The translations under genes were made by a program, and so were the position numbers. From the NCBI GenBank assembly GCA_963922205.1, contig CAWUHX010000030.1:248001-312000 (forward strand): a stretch of 64,000 nt of DNA. The letters are read 5' to 3'. Each line of letters starts with the position of its first letter. Positions within the stretch are counted from its first letter, which is position 1. Source of the DNA: Romanomermis culicivorax. Taxonomy: Eukaryota > Nematoda > Enoplea > Mermithida > Mermithidae. The notes under the pieces were generated by a model. It was not told the origin of the DNA. It ran no database searches and saw nothing but the letters and a program-made list of their open reading frames with translations. Shown piece after piece: positions 20,101-35,100 of the stretch.

Positions 20101-23100
20101 AATTTGAGCGATTAAGGAAGCATATTGTTAAAATCAGGGCCGTAGCTAGGAATTTTTTAAGGGAGGGTGGACCAAGCAAAAAAAATTTTTTTCGGCGCAC
20201 TGCGCTGGGAACATTTTCAGGTTTTTACACTCTGGAAGGATGGAAAATTAATCTTCATAATGATACTAAATCGGAATGAAACTAATGGATCGTAATACCC
20301 TTCTTATTTCGGCGCGTAGCGCCGAAAAATTTTTTGTATCTTTGCGTTCCAAAATTCTGGAAAATGAATGTTCACAACAATTATTCCTAGATAAAAGCTC
20401 TAAATTTTCAGTCCTAGAATAACGTTTTTATCAGTTTTCAATGCGGATTGCAAAGGCTCACGTTTCAAAATGTTTGGAAAACTCCAAACGAAGTAGGAGA
20501 ATAAAATTTTAAGAAGTGATCAAAAACCTCAATTACCAGTAAAATATTGGCTCTTCACAAGTAAAAGAAGAGATGAAGTGAATCAGTTGATAGAAACTGA
20601 TGAAAGTTAGTTAGTAAATGGAAGTATATATCTTAATGGCCGCGCCTAATAGGGAACAATGACTATTATACTCAGGACCGGCGCGAAGCGCCTGCGAATT
20701 TTGAGGGTGTGACCTTCCGAAGTTCACCAAAATGCATCATTTCGGTTTTGGAATGAAAAAAACTTTTCCATGAGTGAGAAGCATGCCCAAAATTTTGTCT
20801 TGTAACTAATGAAAAAAGAGATGACGTAATCCAGTTGATTGAAACTGTTGAAGTTTAATTAGTAGGTCGAAGTAGATATGCTAATGGCCGTGGCTAGGGT
20901 TTTTTTCGACCTACGAGTCACAAGCCAAGTGGCTTGTTGACCCAAAATGTTACGAGCCATTTCAAATTTTTACAAGTCAATTTGATAATATCAGTATACG
21001 TGTATAAATTCCAATGCTAGGTTATTTTTTAAAGAAATGTGTATATTGAGCATCATGGCAATCGATCAACATTTATTCAATAACATTTTAGAGCCGTTAA
21101 TTCATTAAAATTCACGAAACATTTGAAATTTTTGAGTTTGATCGAAGTCTAATCTACAAGCATTGTGGAAAAAATTTTCCAGCAAACTATCCAAGAACAT
21201 AATGACTTTGAATTACATGAGAAATCGACGGTTAAGTCCTCTATGATGACAAGTGAGAGCCCAAAAAAGCTATTAATCTTTCCTGCCTGAAACGCCGGAA
21301 AATTTTTTTTGGGTATTGACATTCTGCGATGCTGGAAAATCAATTTTCCAACCACTTATTTGAAGAATTAGTTTCGAATTTTCTGTTCAAAGTCATAATT
21401 TCTGGAATTTTATGTTTGAAAAATTTTAAAACCATCAATATATTCACACATTCACACACTCTCATGAACTTGGCCAAAAAGATATGAGTAGGAAGAGTAG
21501 AAATTTCCGAAAACTACTTCCATGAAGCTTTTGGATTGATTTTACGTTGAGAAAGGAATAATCGCTCCAAAAAGTTTACAGACTTGACGTATTGATCTTT
21601 CTCAAAAAATGTGTCAAGGGAAAAATGTGAATCTTCATTAAATATCAAGATGAAATATTGAAGATTACCAATTAAAACATGAGATAATACGTTTAAGATG
21701 ATTAAAACTATTAAAGATTAAATGATAAATGAAGGTAGACATGTTAGAAGCAGCGCCTGAGCTAGGAAATAAATAATAATGCTTATTTAAGTTATAACCG
21801 GCGCGAAGCGCCGGAAAATCCTGAGATTATGACCTTCTAAAATGCACCAAAATGCATCTTTTCTGCATCGGATATGATCTAACACATGACTCAAAAAATT
21901 CCGACAAGCCATTTTGGCTTGTTGGACTAAAATTCTACAAGCCATTTTGTCAGTCCAACAAGCCATGGCTTGTAAAATGCTTTAAAAAAAACTATGGCCG
22001 TGGCTGATAGAAAACAATGACTGTTACACTCATTGACCGGCGCCAAGCGCTGGAAAATTTTGAGATTTTTCTGTGATAGACACAAAATCGACATATAACA
22101 AAGTCCCAAGGGGGTGGCGGCCGCCCCCTCCCCGTGCCCCCTAAATACGGTTTTGGTTACAATGAATCATGCTGATCGTATTGTATTGTACAACTGCAAA
22201 AAGACAACTCGGATAGAGACATACACATAACGAGGCCCCGAGGTCTGGGGACGACTCTTTTGGGACCGGGATCTCTGATTCTCCAAAATTTTAGGGGGCT
22301 CCCTGAGGGGAACGATAGTCAATTTTTTCATCAAAATGTCTGAGAAACTGTTCGAAAAATAAAAAATTTTGTCTAAAAAAGTGTAAAGAATGTATTTATG
22401 GCGCGAAGCGCCGAAAAAAGCTTTCGACCATCTATGTTCAAAAATTGACATTTTTCAGTATCTTTTTCGACCATAAGTATGGGTGTCCCTCGACTACCAT
22501 ATGGCTAGGCATATGTAGGATCGAAAAATCCTGGGGGGTCGCCCGGTGACTGGCCATCTATAGAGGGTTTCTATAGCACTTCCCCAATTACATGTATAGA
22601 GTAAAATTTATCGAACATTTACACAAGCTTGATAAAACTAACTTGATGTCTTTCATTTCGACGTTCAAATAATTTTCAAATACGAATAAAGGCGTTAGAC
22701 TGTAATCGCTGAAAAATAATTCGCATCTTTCGTGCAACGTTCTAATTTTTTGCCCGTCACGGTTATCAGAAAATATTTCGCGAACTGTTTCGAATATATT
22801 CTGGAACACGCAGTTTGAAAACAAATTGAAAAATCTGAATTTTATGGATTGCTTACCGTAGTAAGATCTTTCCTGCATAAAGCAATACCGTGAGAATTAG
22901 AATCACTGACAGAAGATTTTACGTCTGTATTCGGTGTGAGCAAACTCAATCTATGCATAACTTGACGAACATCGTGATTTGAAGCTTCGATCAATTGCTC
23001 GAGTTGCTGAGGGCTAATTTTTATGTTTTCCTTGAAGGCGACGCTTAACATGGGGCCCTAAAAATGATTAAATCTGTGTCTACTAGATTTCTTGACATAA

Positions 23101-26100
23101 ACAGTTGAAAACTGAGCGCGACTTCGTGAAATATTGAAAACAAGTAACATCAGAAAAAGGTAACTGCCATCTGGTTTCGTGACTGAATATTTTCTACGAA
23201 AACACATAGTCAAGTTGTGTTTTGATTCAAGTTAATTTTTTGACAGTTTCTCGGTTTCCTGAAATGTGAGGTACATATACCAATCAATCAATAAAAACTT
23301 TGGCAGTTACGGCGGCAGTAAAAATTTTGAAACCTGTCAAAATGATCACGAAAGTTTCCCGCTCATTATCAACTTGATTGTTAGACTTTGGGCTTCCAAC
23401 AATACATTTTCGATTTTATTCTTGATAAATCTGAACATTTCTGATGATGAGACAACTCAAGTTAAACACAAAAGGAGTCTTGAGCTTGCCAGCGGACTTT
23501 TTTTCTGAGAATAATTCATATTTCTACACTCTCGCTTACTTTAATTTGCGAAACTTGCGGTCTATGAAACCGTAGATCGAAGCAATAATTGGCCAATGAT
23601 CGGATTTTTTGTGCTTGACGATCGTTGCATATACAAATAATGGGGATTTTCGTATTTTTGACAAAAGTAATCAATTCCGAAATACCAGCTCGGTCCTCAT
23701 TACCAGCCATACCGTCGACTTCGTCCATAATCAAGGCATGCGTAGGCACAGTGGTTTTGTTACTGTTAGATTCTGAAGCAAGGTAAAAAACCATGAGAAG
23801 CAATCATTGGTAAAAATTGGGTAATTCTACTGGAGATATACCGAGTAGCATATTTTTAAAATATGGGCTTCGGATCCAAAATTTTAGGAACATCGGGTTC
23901 GAGTCAAAAATTTTAAAAATATCGGGTCCAGGTCGAACAAAATGATGGGATAATTTCTAATCTTGTTTCGGGTTCGGGACTTGATACATCTTTCTAGTAT
24001 CGGGTAGCACGTTGGGTCCAGGTCTGGGTCCAAAATTTTGAGAATATCGGGTTCGGGTCCAAAATTTGAAGGATATCGAGTCCGGGTCCAACAAAATAGT
24101 CGGGTAATTTCGAGTCTTGTTTCGGGTCAGGATACCCGATACATGTCTAAATTCTACCATTATTCCAGTCGAAACACTGATCAATGTTCTTGCTCGATAT
24201 GGTCCCTATAACGCGTTGCTCCAACGACTTTTTGTTTCTTGTGTCCGAAGCATTTTGAGCAATAAATTTTATTCCCAATTCCTGGGGCAGAGAAATCAAA
24301 TGAGGTTGTTAATTTGGGCATTAAATTCTAGCAAAAAACTTTCTTTACAAATTTTAAAATTTAATGAAAAAATTTTTTGTACCTAAACCACTCAAAAGAT
24401 ATTAAAAAGAAGAACTTCCGAAAACCGTACAAATAAAATTTCATAATTGGCGTATTAGCGAATGTAGGAACGCCGATTTCCGGTGTTATCAAATCTGCGA
24501 CCTGAACTATTTGCCTATAGACAATTATCAGAAATTCAATAAATACATGATTTTAATGATTTCCTCAAGTTTTAGAAATTTGAATCGATAATCGATAAAA
24601 TGTTACCTTGCAACATAATTCGGCACTTGTTGTTTTCCCAATACCCGGCGGCCCTGATAGAAGTATGCACTTTGTCCATGACCCGTCATCATTGGCACCA
24701 AAACCTTTTTCTGGAAAATTTCGAAAAACAGTTTATCACGTGTAAATCAAAAATTCTAAATAATAACCGGACTATTTCAGAGCCAGTCAAACTGACTTCT
24801 AGTCAGGGTTCTTGTTCCGTACTGGTCGACCAAAACCCTACGGAATTCTAGTGAAAAAATTTCCGTGCGATCCTGCCCATTTCCGTACAATTATCATTTT
24901 CTACATGCTTCACATCTTGCAGGTACTTCAAAGTATACGTCGTAACAATACGAACATGGTTGCTCACTCTAAACTGATAAATTCCTTTACTTTCATCAGA
25001 AAAAAGATTAAGCACTCATTTTCTTGAACTTCATTCGAATCGCATCAGTTCTAAACTTTTGCAACTAGATTTCATGAGTAAGAATGAAAAAAATGAAAAG
25101 TCTGGCAAGACTACCGATATATTTTCATTTCAAGGCTTGTAAAATGTTCGAAAATGCATTTCCAGCTTATTCTTCTGCAACCATAGGTTACCAATCGTAA
25201 TTACTGTTTTTCAGCGGGGTATTCTTATGTCAGCGGTTCCCAAGTGAGCGATTCCTAAGTGAGTGATTCCCAACTGAGCGATTCTTAAGTGGGCGAATTC
25301 CCAAGTGAGCGAATTCCGAATTGGGCGATTCTCATGTGAGCGATTCCCAATTGAGCGAATTCCCAAATGAGCGAATGCCCAATTGGGCTATTCCAAACGA
25401 GCGATCGAGAATGCAATAACATTTTCTTCATATTTTCCTTCTCTACCTTATATTTTTCAATGTATGTATTTTTTCTTTCGTTTTTTTGTGTGCATTTTTA
25501 ATCTTTTCGTTCATGTATGTTTTTACGTTTCCATCTTTTGTCTCTGCTTTCTTTCATTTTCGTTTTTCTTTTCATCTACTTTTTTCTTTTTACTCATGAA
25601 ACAACAGATTATAAGTTGTCATTTTTAATAAGCATAGTCTTCCGTATAATTCTTATACAATTCGGCACACTCTATTTCCTATATAATTTTATCCTTTGTT
25701 ATTTTTTCTTCATTACTTTTCATCTAAGTTTTTGCTTTCAGTCTCGCCTGATTCTTTCTTTTTTGTTTTTTCTAAGATTCTCTTTATTTCTTTCTTGCAG
25801 CTTTCTCAATTTTGCTTCTTCTTTCTTTTCACTGTTTACATATTTCCTTTCTTTTTCTAATGCTTTTCCACTTCCTTTCACTTATTCTTAATGTCATTTT
25901 TGTTGACGTTCCCTTTTTGTTGATTTTTTGTTTCTTCCAGCATTCTTTTATGTTTTTATGAAGATTTTCACACTTACAAAGACAAAAGATTCAAGCATGT
26001 CGAGCTGTACAAGTATCATACAGGCGACTACGGTTATCTAAAATGACAACTTGTAATGTGTTGTTTCATGAGCAAAAAAGAAAAAAGTAGATGACAAGAA

Positions 26101-29100
26101 AAACGAAAATGAAAGGAGGCAGAGATAAAAGATGAAAACTTTAAAACATACATGAACGAAAACATTAACGATACCCCCAAAAAACGAAAGAAAAAAGAAA
26201 TGCATTCAAAGAGAAATATAACGTAAAGAAGGAAAACATGAATAAAGTGTTATTATATTCTCGATCGCTTGTTTGGAATCGCCCAATTGGCAGTTCGCTC
26301 AATTAGTAATTCACTAAATAGGGAATCGCTCACATGAGAATCGCTCACTTGGGAATTCGCTCAATTGGGAATTCGCCCACTCGGAAATTTGCTCACTCGG
26401 GAATTCGCTCAATTGAGAATCGCTCGCACGGAAATTCGCTTACTTGGGAATTCGCTCACTTGGGAAATCGCTCACTTGGGAATCGCTCGCTTGAGAATCG
26501 CTTTCTTGGGAATTGCTCACTTGGGAATAGACCTTTTTTAGCATAGATAATCATAATAATGCATCAAAAGAATGTTTTCAGATAAATGAAACCACGAGAA
26601 TGAAGGTTGCAAAAAATTCAGCGGCAGATATTTGTGAAGTTTCTATGTATGGGTTGCAGGGGGTTTGATTAGAGCATTTGAACGTAAGGTTAACACATCG
26701 GAATACTGTAGCTTAATTCAGAATTCAGTTTAGGAAACGTGATTCATACAGGCATTAGGATTTTATGTATAAGACATGACGATCGATTGGATGGTGACTT
26801 GGTGATCACAGAGAGGACATAAAGGCCCTATCGTACTTCATCGCACGGTACCGCGCGGAGCCGGCTGTTCTATCCATACTAAAAAGCGGCGCCGGCCCGC
26901 GCAGCTCGGTACCACCTTTGAAGTATGAATAGGTTTTTGCAATTTTTGCGGCGCTGCGCGGCGCCGAAATCAAGTTTCAACTGAACCGAAATTTTCGAAC
27001 AAGCAATGTGTTGAAAAGTTGCAGCATAATGTTGTTGTAACATACTGTTGCATACTGTGACATCTATACATGTAGTTGAATCATATTTTTCACTCGAATG
27101 GTGAATTCTGACACTTGTCAAATTATTTTACCAAATTGATTACTTAATTTTCAATTAAAATTTACTAAGAAGTTGATCACTTAATTTGCAATGAAGACAT
27201 TAATGTGTAAAAATTATGAATATGCAAATTAGGTGTAAACATGTTCCTACAGCAAGTGTACTCGCACATTTTGGTTGTGTCTTTATTCCCCCAACGTCTC
27301 TTTTGCGCAAATATCCCGATTGTCCGAAAGTCCGTATTCCCCGTAGGTCCCAATTCCCCGAATAATGAATACATTTTCTATTTCCCCGAAAAATACATTA
27401 GTTCCTATTCCCTGAACGTACCGGTTTCCCGAATACTAGGGAAAGGATGGATCCACTTTGAATCTGGGTCCTAAACAGCAGGTCCGACCGGACCCAGATC
27501 GGATCTGGATCCTGTATATATCACATATGTGAATGAATAATCGTGTATATATTCAATTTTTCAAAATCAATTTATATAAATTGATCTTTCTCAGCAGTTC
27601 AAGAGCTATTAATCGTTGCAATGAGAAGCAAATTGAAGCAAGAGCCCAAAATCTCGTTGGAACGAGAAGCAAATTGAAGCAAGAGCCCAAAAGCTTTTTA
27701 GCAAGCTTCTATCTCCACCGTGCAGGAATGATTGATTTTTATTTTTCTTTTGCGCTTTTTATTTTTCGATTTTTTTCGTATTTTTCATCTTTTTCGCATT
27801 TTTCGTATTTCGCATTAGTCGAGACGAACAATACACATTTTTTGAGAAGAGCCAAATCCAAAAGTAAAAAAGCGGCGCCATATGGCGCTGCGCGGTACCG
27901 CGGGGCGAAGTATGACAAGCCATCGCGCGGCACCACGCGGCGCCGCTTGTTGGTATGAATAGGACAACTGGCGCCGCGCGGTACCTCGCGGCGAAGTATG
28001 ACAGGGCCTTAACCCAATAGACATAATCGACCATTATTAGAATACGGAAGATGTATGCATTAAACGAAGAATAGTAGAATATTATAAAAGAATATCGAAC
28101 AATCACTATATGACGGACGAAAGGAAATATACAATAGAAAGAGAGGGATCCCCTCTTGTAGAGGTTCCCTGGACGACGGACGAGCGGGCTGACGAATCTA
28201 ACGGATGACTGACTGACTGACTAACTGACTAACGATTCTTCTCTTGGGCATGTCATTCTATATCAGAATTTTGGGCGGAGATTAGAGAGATTGTTTCTAG
28301 AAAGTTCTAAGAATGTTAGTAGCTTTCATGGGTGACGTTAAGAGAGAGAATAGTTCTATGTCGGACTTCAGAATGTGATTCACGGAAAATGTGTAGTTGA
28401 AGGAAGAAATTATATTTTTTAGAGAAAAGTTATAGATCAGGATAATTCAAAAAGTTAGCTTCCAAAGATCTGTGGGCGAAAGTTGGACAAAATGATGATG
28501 TTTCATAGAAATGACAAAGTTAAAAAGGGATTTGAGGCCTAGTTAGGCGTCTTTATAAAGAGTTCGGGAGAAAGTTTTGATAGCATGAGAAGTTGGAAAA
28601 ATAAACAAAAGTAGGACAGTGTTTCTGAAAGAAACTTTTATTGCGCAGTAAGTTATGGTGCGAGTTCAGATTATTACACATTGCATGTTTTTCGTTGATA
28701 CCGACGCGTAGCGCCAGAAAATTTTCTAAATTTCAATACTGTAGAATGCGGGAAAATGAATATTTTTTGAACATTTATTTAGTACAAAAATTAGGCACGC
28801 AAAAGAACATCTGTCATTTTTCTGCGGTGATGACGTTTGAATCTATTCCAAGTGGGAAGTTTATGTTCAAAAAACACTAACATATTCAAACACTGCAAAA
28901 AGATTATTAGAAAATGATCTTTTAATTTTTTTTTAATCATGTCAGGGAACAATACAAGATCAAAATTTCATCCATGATGTGTTGATGTTTGAAATCTATA
29001 AGTAGAAGATAGGACGACATTTTTTAACCGTGACCTAGAAATAATATGCAAAATTACAAATCACCTAAAATCCGGCGCGAAGCGCAGGAAAATTTTCAGG

Positions 29101-32100
29101 ATATTTCGTTTTAAAACGCAAGAAAATAAATTTCCGGACAATTATGCCTAAAACTTAATTAAAAGGGTCGTGAGGCTTTAGGTTGCACTGAGCATCAAAA
29201 AATCCATACCGTAAGGAAAACTCAGTAAAAATTTTCAGTACTAGCCGAAAAAATCCCTCTGCTACGGAAAAAACGTTGCCTCTACTTGATTTTTATTGTT
29301 TCTCTAACGGGCTGAGACACAGTGTAACGCATAAATACATGTAATTAGGGGTATGACCATACATACAGATAAGGGGGTCAGGGAGAGGTAAACCCTCCTA
29401 CCTGAGACCCTGGAGACCGTTCACTGGCCCGAAAAATCGTCAAACACCCTTCCCTAAACTTTTTCGAAAACAGTTTTTTTTATGATTTTTATGCATATTT
29501 TGTATGAAAAACATGTTTCAGGGCTTTTTTTGTATTTTTGCTCACGTACCTCACCCCTTCGATGAAAAGTCCGAGGACCAGTGAGTATGACGTGGACCCT
29601 AGCCTAGCAACATATCGTGGTATCGGTGACTATCTCAGCACGGGAAGACAACAGGACGCATAAACTTAGGGCACCTGGTAGCTACTCGAACCACCAGTCT
29701 TATCAGACTGAAACCTAGAAAAAATGTCAATTTTTAGGCTAAAAATAACAATTTTGATCAAAAAGTCGTTTGGGACTTTGCGCCGTAAAGGGATTTTCTA
29801 TAGAATTTTCAGGGCTTAAATGTGCATTTTGGAGACATTTTAAAAAATTTTGAGCTCAAAATTTGGTTTTTACACCGTCGGTTTAGAAAACGTGCTTACG
29901 GAATAGAAAGAAAAACTCGAGGGAGCAAAGAGTTCGAGACTTAAGGAGGAAAAGCGTGTTCTGCGTTACTGATGAGGAAAAACACATATTGATCAGGTTC
30001 AACATTTATTCGATAGTTCCAATGAGGACATTCTTACTGTTGATCCAAAATTTGATCACTTCCATCATTGGAATCTTCAACCTTGAGATGTGATCCTCGT
30101 TCCATAGAAGGCAAATTCATAATGTCATATCTGACAGCTAGTCAGGCCTTTTTCCGCACAGTGAGAATCTTTTTCTGCCTGTGCAAAAATTTTTTTGACA
30201 TTTTCCGCACAGAACGGTAATTTTTGGGGGAATTTCTACGGTCGGCAATAATAAAAGGGTTCATTTTGATGCGATTTCGAAATATACATTTATATGTAGT
30301 AGTCACTAAAATTCAGTGAAACACGGTCAGAAGGAAGTCTACATTCATTGCTGTTATAATTGAATGCTTCAATGAATCTACTATGTCTTATCTACAATAT
30401 TAGAGTAAGTAAAACTCGATACTTCCTTCGAAAATATATTGAAAATTTGAATTTTGCGACTGCAGTGAATATCAAACCGCTGATTTTGACCAAATTCTTT
30501 ATTTAATATCATTTTTCGACTGAAAATCAAAACAGAAAGTATCACAAATATCTATAGAATACATTTTCTAACATTTCAGAAACTTCTGTGTTCACAAATT
30601 CTACAAGTTAACATTCCAGAGATTTTCACACCTTGGCAATATGCTCAGCTGAAAGCAACTGGCTAGTTTCCAGCACTAGAAAAGATAGGATGGCCGATTC
30701 GTGTCATGGCCAGTTTGATTGAATAACTGGCTAACGGTACACGAAATTGAATTTTATCTTCAACAACGACGCTAATTTTGTTCTACTGACGTCCTGAAAA
30801 GTGTATAGACTTGAAAATTCACTTTGATTGCACTTTTTCTGTTTCCTATTAGATAAATGTAGTACTATATCGAGTTTAGTACCCCGATTTGGCTTGACAA
30901 TCATAAAAAAGATTTTTTCAGCGACCAAATTTATTTACTGACTGGTATCAAATGAACAGAGAGAGTTTACCTAGCTTTGGTATTTGGTTTTGATTTCGTT
31001 GGAAATTGAGATTTTTTGATTGATCTTCACAAAATTTTGCTCTTGGGAGGTTTTCTGAACTTTGTGAACACAAATCGCTTTATTGGGAAACGATGAAGAC
31101 ATCATTCTAGACTAGAAATATAAAGCTTTCATTACAGAGATAAGTGTTGAGAAGACTCATTCTTCAGCATTCTAGAATATAAATAATCTAAACATTTTTT
31201 GAAACGAAGGAACAATAGAGATTTATAAAATTTCAGCTCTAATCACAGAAAATCAGCAGCAATAATTTTTTTGCTCAATAACTCTAAAATAACGTTGCTG
31301 AGTTCGAAAAACAGATATGTTTGAAGATTTTCTTAGTAATCTACAATTATCGCCAATTTTACACATTTTCAAATGATTTCAATAGGGAAGGGAAAACATT
31401 CTAAGTGATTTCTGTACGGTGTCGACGACGGCGTGCGGAAAAAAGCCTGTTGTAAATAATGCTTGAAAGATAGAAGCTTCACAATATTGGTCGGCAGAAG
31501 TCAAACATTATCACCATTTGCAATATTATGAGCGCATTTGGACTGGTGACTTATGAACATTCTAGAATTTACGATATGTCTAACTTCAACCAATTTTCAG
31601 AATTTCTACCGATCATTTTTTCAAAATGATGCAGGAAATCCATCACCGCTAATTTCGTATTCCACCCGATGATAGTTTTTATCTTTTCGTAGGAATTCTG
31701 TTGATTCATGTATATGATACATAATGTACATAATATACATAAAAGCAGTATTTATTAACATCATTTATGCCCTATGTTTATTTCCTTATAAACATAAAAA
31801 ACAAAATATTTTAATTCGTTGATCTAAAAACAAAAAGACGAATGTTCTTTGACTTTTCACATCTAATCGCAAAATGGAATCCTCCGCCCTTCAGCCATGT
31901 ATTGTCCCATCTCCGGCACGGAGGTCCAAAAACGGCCAGAGACATGAGCTCTGAGCAGGGGCAGAGTAGTGAAGAAAAGTAGTATAACCATGGAAGCGTA
32001 TGGGGGGTCGGAATAACGCCCCTGTGATGCAACATACAGTGACTAGATACTGCATGGTTAAAAAATCCCGGTTTCACCCCGATTTAAAGTTTAGTCTTTA

Positions 32101-35100
32101 AGGATTTATGTGATCAAAGTATATTTTTCTTACACTGAAATACATCCGCATCCTTATTATACAGGTCATTGCAACTTTATTTCGTTCATACATGCACGCA
32201 AGGGGAGTGGAGCGGGGGTAAATCCTCTTACCCGAAACACTGGATACAATACCTGCGCATCATGCATGCAACGGGGCCCCGAGGCCTGGGGGGATCGGGC
32301 CACTTTTTCGGGGCCGAAGGTCGGTAATTCCCAAAATTTTTGGGGAAGGAGTCTCTGAAAGAAAAAAAATCGATTTTTTCACCAAAAAAGTCCGAAAAAT
32401 AGTTTTAAAAAATAGTAATTTTTTTTCTAAAAAGACCGAAAAAATGTATTCATGGCGCGAAGCGCCGATAAAATTGACGTTTTTTGACAATTTTTTGTTC
32501 ACAAGTTTACATTTTTCAGTATTTTCCCGATTAAAGTTATTTGGGTCCCTACGGCTACCATATAGGATTGGAAAAGGATTGGAAAATAGGATTGGAAATA
32601 GGATAGGAAAGTTAGGATTGGAATATTCTAGGGAGGGGTCGCCCAATGGCTAGTCATATGGTCGACGATTTCTGGGGGAGTCCCGTAGCACTCCCCCCCC
32701 CCCCCCCCCCATTACATGTATGCTGTGCATGGTCTATCAGCTTGAGGAAGTAAACTGCGATTTTTTTCAAGGTAATAAATATATATTAGCTGGTTTTTTC
32801 TAAGGAAACCCAAGCAGATAGCTTAAACGGTAAAAATCCTTTGATAGTAACTGGGCTCCTGTCAAAAAAGTGCAAGTAGGGCAGCTTCTGGGTTGAGAAG
32901 AATAGTATCACCTATGTTCAAAAAGTAAAGGCAGTAAATGCTGATCTGCCCAAAACATTATTGATAGTAAATGAGCATCAACCAGGCCTGGCAGAAATAA
33001 TACCCCCGCCATACCCACCAGTGCACAGGTATGCTAGATACCCCTTCCTGGCGCCGAAAAATCCTCAAAAACTCCCATTTTTATGCGCAGGTGTTATAGA
33101 TGATAAACATGTTTGTGGAGATCTTTTTTTTTTGTTCATCCAGCCCCACTCACGCTCGGTGAAAAATTTGGGAACCCAACCACATGGAAAATTCTTGCCG
33201 CGCAAATTCTTCGTTACTTACTTTTTTCTTTCGTTTTGGTTACGTGCCACGCGTTCCAATTTTTCAACCAATTAAGCAATTTATTTACGCAACTTTTTTC
33301 GCCTTGTTGCCCGATAATCTGCTTAACGGATTTGGGCTTATATCGGTCGACAAATTGAGCGAACGAATCTGATGGCGTTTGTTGCGACGATTTCAAAGAA
33401 ATTTGTGATAATTGTGACGAAGAGGCTATGGACGGGCAAAGCGTTTTGAGTGATGTAACTGATAAAACTTGCTTTTTATGTGAAGTTTCTGGAAAATTGA
33501 AACAATAATTTAGGTTGGGCAATTGGGAATTTGAAATTCATGGAATTTACTTTTGTGCACAGACAACCAGGTCTATCTCAAAAAATAAATCTCAATAAGA
33601 TTTTGAGTTTACCAAAACATTCATTTTAATTTTTCTAACGAAAATCTCAATCTAGCTCATTCAAACTTTGGTATTCTCATGTGAGCGATTCCCAAATGAA
33701 CGATTCCCACGCGAGCGACTCCCAAGAGAGCGATTCCTAAGAGCGAATTCCCAATTGGGCGATTCTCAAAGAAGCGATCGAGAACGTGATAACCCTTTCT
33801 TCTCATTTTCCTTCCTTATCTTATATATTTGTTCGTATTTAGTCTTTTCTTTCGTTCTCTCTCTGTGTATCCGTTTTTATTATACTTTTGTATATGTATG
33901 TTTTTACGTTTTCATCTTTCGTTCTTGCTTCCTATATTTTCTTTTTTCTCGTCATCTACTTTTTTCTTCTTTTGTTCATGAAGCAATACATTACAAGTTG
34001 TCATTTTTAATAAGCATGGTCACCCGTATAATTCTTATAAAGTTCAGCGTGCTCTATTAGCGATTTAATTTTCTCTTTTGTGATTTTTCTATTATTTTTA
34101 CTTTTCACCTTGGTTTTTTGATTTCATTTTCATCTTTATTTTTTTTCTATTCTCCCACTCCTTTCTTCTTCTCGTTCTTTTTCACATAATTTTCTTTCTT
34201 TCTTGCTGCTTTCCCTGTGTTGCTTGTTCTTTCTTGTCACTTTTCTACATGTATTCTTTGTTTGTGTAACGCTTTTCTACCTATTTTCCCTTATTCTTAA
34301 TGCCTCGATTTTTGTTGACGTTTTGTTTCTCTCGATCTTTTGTTTCTTCCAGCATTCTTTTGTTTATGTTTTTCACACCTACAAGAATGAACTGAACTGT
34401 ATAACAATTATATGGAATAATACGGTCATTTAAAATGACAACTTGTTATGTATTGTATCATAAGCAAAAAAAGAAAGAAGTAGATGACAAGAAAAAAGAA
34501 AATGAAAGAAAGCAAAAACAAAAGACGAAAACGTTAAAACACACATAAACGAAAACATAAGCAACAGACATAAAAAAACGAAAGAAAACAGACATACATA
34601 CAACGACAAATATAAGATAAAGAAGAAAATATGAAAAATGTGTAATTACATTTTCGATCGCTCGTTTGGGAATCGCCCAATTGGGAATTCCTCCGCTTGA
34701 GAATTCGCTCAATTGGGAATCGCTCAATCGGAAATTCGCTTCCTTGGGAATTCGTTCGGTTGGGAATCGCTCACTTGGGAATAGACCATTCAAACTTGAT
34801 TTCCAACAAGAAATCTCAAAACTTTCTCGGGAACCATATTTTACATTTTGAACAATTTTAAATAATTTATATATAAATGCACTCGGCTACCTACTCTCTA
34901 AACTTAAAAATTAATTTCAAAAAGTTGAGCATTTTTCTGCCAAACAATACAACTAGATACGCTTTTTCATTTCATTGATGCAGTACTGATTATATTAGCT
35001 TACCAAGCATTGAAAACTTTTTCTCGACTTGCACGGGCACTTGAACTTGTTTTTCAGCACCCACGAGCTTTAGAGGCGAAATTTTGTCATCGTCTTCGAT

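Noticed and set aside
25517..25891. 124-codon Phe/Leu/Ser-rich ORF resembling a membrane protein
   Set aside because: It comes from the T-rich inner arm of a foldback element; composition explains it.
25216..26533. CRISPR-like array of short repeats
   Set aside because: Units are contiguous without unique spacers, recur inverted at the other end, and the context is a eukaryotic intron.
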